12,995 bases of DNA from assembly GCA_031273735.1 (NCBI GenBank), contig JAISRI010000071.1, forward strand, positions 1 to 12,995, written 5' to 3'. Made by a program: the position numbers and the translations under genes. Below the pieces are notes generated by a model. That model saw only the letters and a list, made by a program, of their open reading frames with translations. It had not been told where the DNA came from and did not search any database. Positions within the stretch are counted from its first letter, which is position 1. The number at the start of each line of letters is the position of its first letter. Origin of the DNA: Helicobacteraceae bacterium. Lineage in GTDB: Bacteria > Campylobacterota > Campylobacteria > Campylobacterales > SZUA-545. Below are positions 12,472 through 12,995 of the stretch, in pieces.

Positions 12472-12819
12472 TTGAGCGTTTTACAAAAAGCGCTTGCAAT
12501 CTATTGGGGCGATCCGCGTTTAAGCGAGCTAACGTATAACGAAGAAAACCAGACCGCGATCGGTTTTATTAAATCGTTGCGCGACGATTTTTCGCGTAAG
12601 ATCGCATTTACGATCGCGCCCGACGAAGCGCTTGAGCTTTTCTTTAATCCCGCAAACGAACCGCATTTAACTTTTACGTTGAAAGAGGGCGAACTTTTAC
12701 TAGAAGGGATCGCGATTAAAGACGCTTGGGGCGAGTATATAAAAGCCGATCTGATCGACGAAAATCAAACGATCTTATCATTTAGCGTTCCGCCTTTAGA
12801 TTTGAATCTTACGAATTAA
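12472..12819 (+). CDS. Unknown ORF, probably the frameshifted C-terminal domain of the WD40 lipoprotein
   Basis: TTG at 12472 is the first usable start and would give 115 residues. The purine-rich stretch AAAGAAGG abuts it with no spacing, so it is a poor start. The frame is open from 12361, and its 5' part reads like genuine protein (KTYETIAAEGDAISLENF, then VQNIDERRLSVLQKALAIYW), with no ATG, GTG, TTG or CTG codon before 12472. It lies -1 relative to the WD40 frame. The simplest reading is a C-terminal domain of about 147 residues joined to the WD40 protein by a frameshift. The domain is mixed alpha/beta with no cysteine and no membrane segment. I do not recognise its family. An unusual start such as ATA (12409) is an alternative. 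Confidence 0.6.
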   Translation: MSVLQKALAIYWGDPRLSELTYNEENQTAIGFIKSLRDDFSRKIAFTIAPDEALELFFNPANEPHLTFTLKEGELLLEGIAIKDAWGEYIKADLIDENQTILSFSVPPLDLNLTN

Positions 12820-12824
12820 CAATC

Positions 12825-12837
12825 CCCCCGAAGGGGG
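12825..12837. terminator. GC hairpin after the WD40/extension frame
   Basis: CCCCC (12825-12829), loop GAA and GGGGG (12833-12837) form a compact 5-bp GC stem, 5 bases after the plus-strand stop. No T-run follows on the plus strand. On the minus strand it is followed only by GATTGTT. It is possibly a weak shared terminator of the convergent genes. Confidence 0.35.
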
Positions 12838-12876
12838 AAAGCTGAAAGTAAACCATACTTTTCTTTAAGATAAGCG

Positions 12877-12894
12877 CTAAGAGGAAACTCTTAG
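12877..12894 (-). terminator. Hairpin overlapping the stop of the partial outer-membrane gene
   Basis: CTAAGAG (12877-12883) and CTCTTAG (12888-12894) form a perfect 7-bp stem with a 4-base loop. It includes the minus-strand stop codon (12891-12893). The downstream minus-strand bases (CGCTTATCTTAAAG) are only mildly T-rich. Confidence 0.35.
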
Positions 12895-12995
12895 TAGGTG
12901 AAGACCGCCGCTACGCGAAGCGAAGTGTAATCGGTATCTTCGTAGGCTTTATCGCCGCCGAAGTTAGCGACTACAATGCCGTTTAGAGCGAACCA
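12891..12995 (-). CDS. Outer-membrane beta-barrel protein, last 34 codons (5' end outside window)
   Basis: On the minus strand a frame open at the window edge ends in TAA at 12891-12893. It reads WFALNGIVVANFGGDKA, a turn rich in Asp and Tyr, then SLRVAAVFTY. Alternating hydrophobic residues with a terminal aromatic residue form the C-terminal beta-signal recognised by the BAM complex. The upstream strand (FALNGIVVANFG) is also amphipathic. A porin of the Campylobacterota major outer-membrane type is likely, but 34 residues cannot decide the family. It converges with the WD40/extension frame, with 71 bp between the stops. Confidence 0.65.
   Translation of the reverse strand, partial: WFALNGIVVANFGGDKAYEDTDYTSLRVAAVFTY

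Overview
The window looks like a chromosomal segment of a Campylobacterota (epsilonproteobacterial) genome of medium GC. Several independent markers agree. The enolase / FtsB-like / AMIN-protein cluster followed by shikimate kinase matches the Helicobacter and Campylobacter arrangement. MqnD belongs to the futalosine route to menaquinone and is followed directly by fliQ, as in Campylobacter. There are also pseB (pseudaminic acid), a CmeR-like TetR regulator and a Helicobacter-type Gpt. The native genes are very rich in the hexamer CGATCG. No species is assigned.

Layout. 1-451 (+) is the 3' end of a class I SAM methyltransferase. 452-1250 has no convincing gene and holds a cluster of nested palindromic repeats of the ATTCCCGC...GCGGGAAT type, some intact and some truncated. 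1254-2314 (-) holds an XRE regulator and a CmeR-like TetR regulator. 2361-6810 (-) is a compact operon read eno, ftsB-like, AMIN protein, aroK, alpha/beta hydrolase, pseB. Its genes overlap by TTGA, GTGA or ATGA, or lie 3 bp apart, so translation is probably coupled. A 190-bp divergent control region separates eno from mqnD-fliQ (+, 7001-8136).

After fliQ comes an AT-rich gene for an unknown polytopic membrane protein (8260-9294) whose composition is unlike its neighbours and which is probably acquired. 9411-10826 (-) is a lipoprotein built of degenerate W-x2-AGF repeats. 10910-12391 (+) holds gpt and a seven-bladed WD40 lipoprotein. The reading frame just after the WD40 gene (open 12361-12819) looks coding but has no normal start. 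It would be joined to the WD40 protein by a -1 shift at an in-frame A_AAA_AAG heptamer (12370-12376), making a product of about 482 residues. The window ends in the last 34 codons of a minus-strand gene that ends like an outer-membrane beta-barrel.

How the genes work together. The eno operon joins glycolysis, the aromatic pathway, the divisome or envelope (FtsB-like and AMIN proteins) and flagellin-sugar synthesis. mqnD and fliQ serve respiration and flagellar export. The 8.2-12.9 kb part is the least conventional: an unknown membrane protein, two envelope lipoproteins with repeat architectures, and a candidate recoding site. No CRISPR array, tRNA, rRNA or transposase gene was seen.
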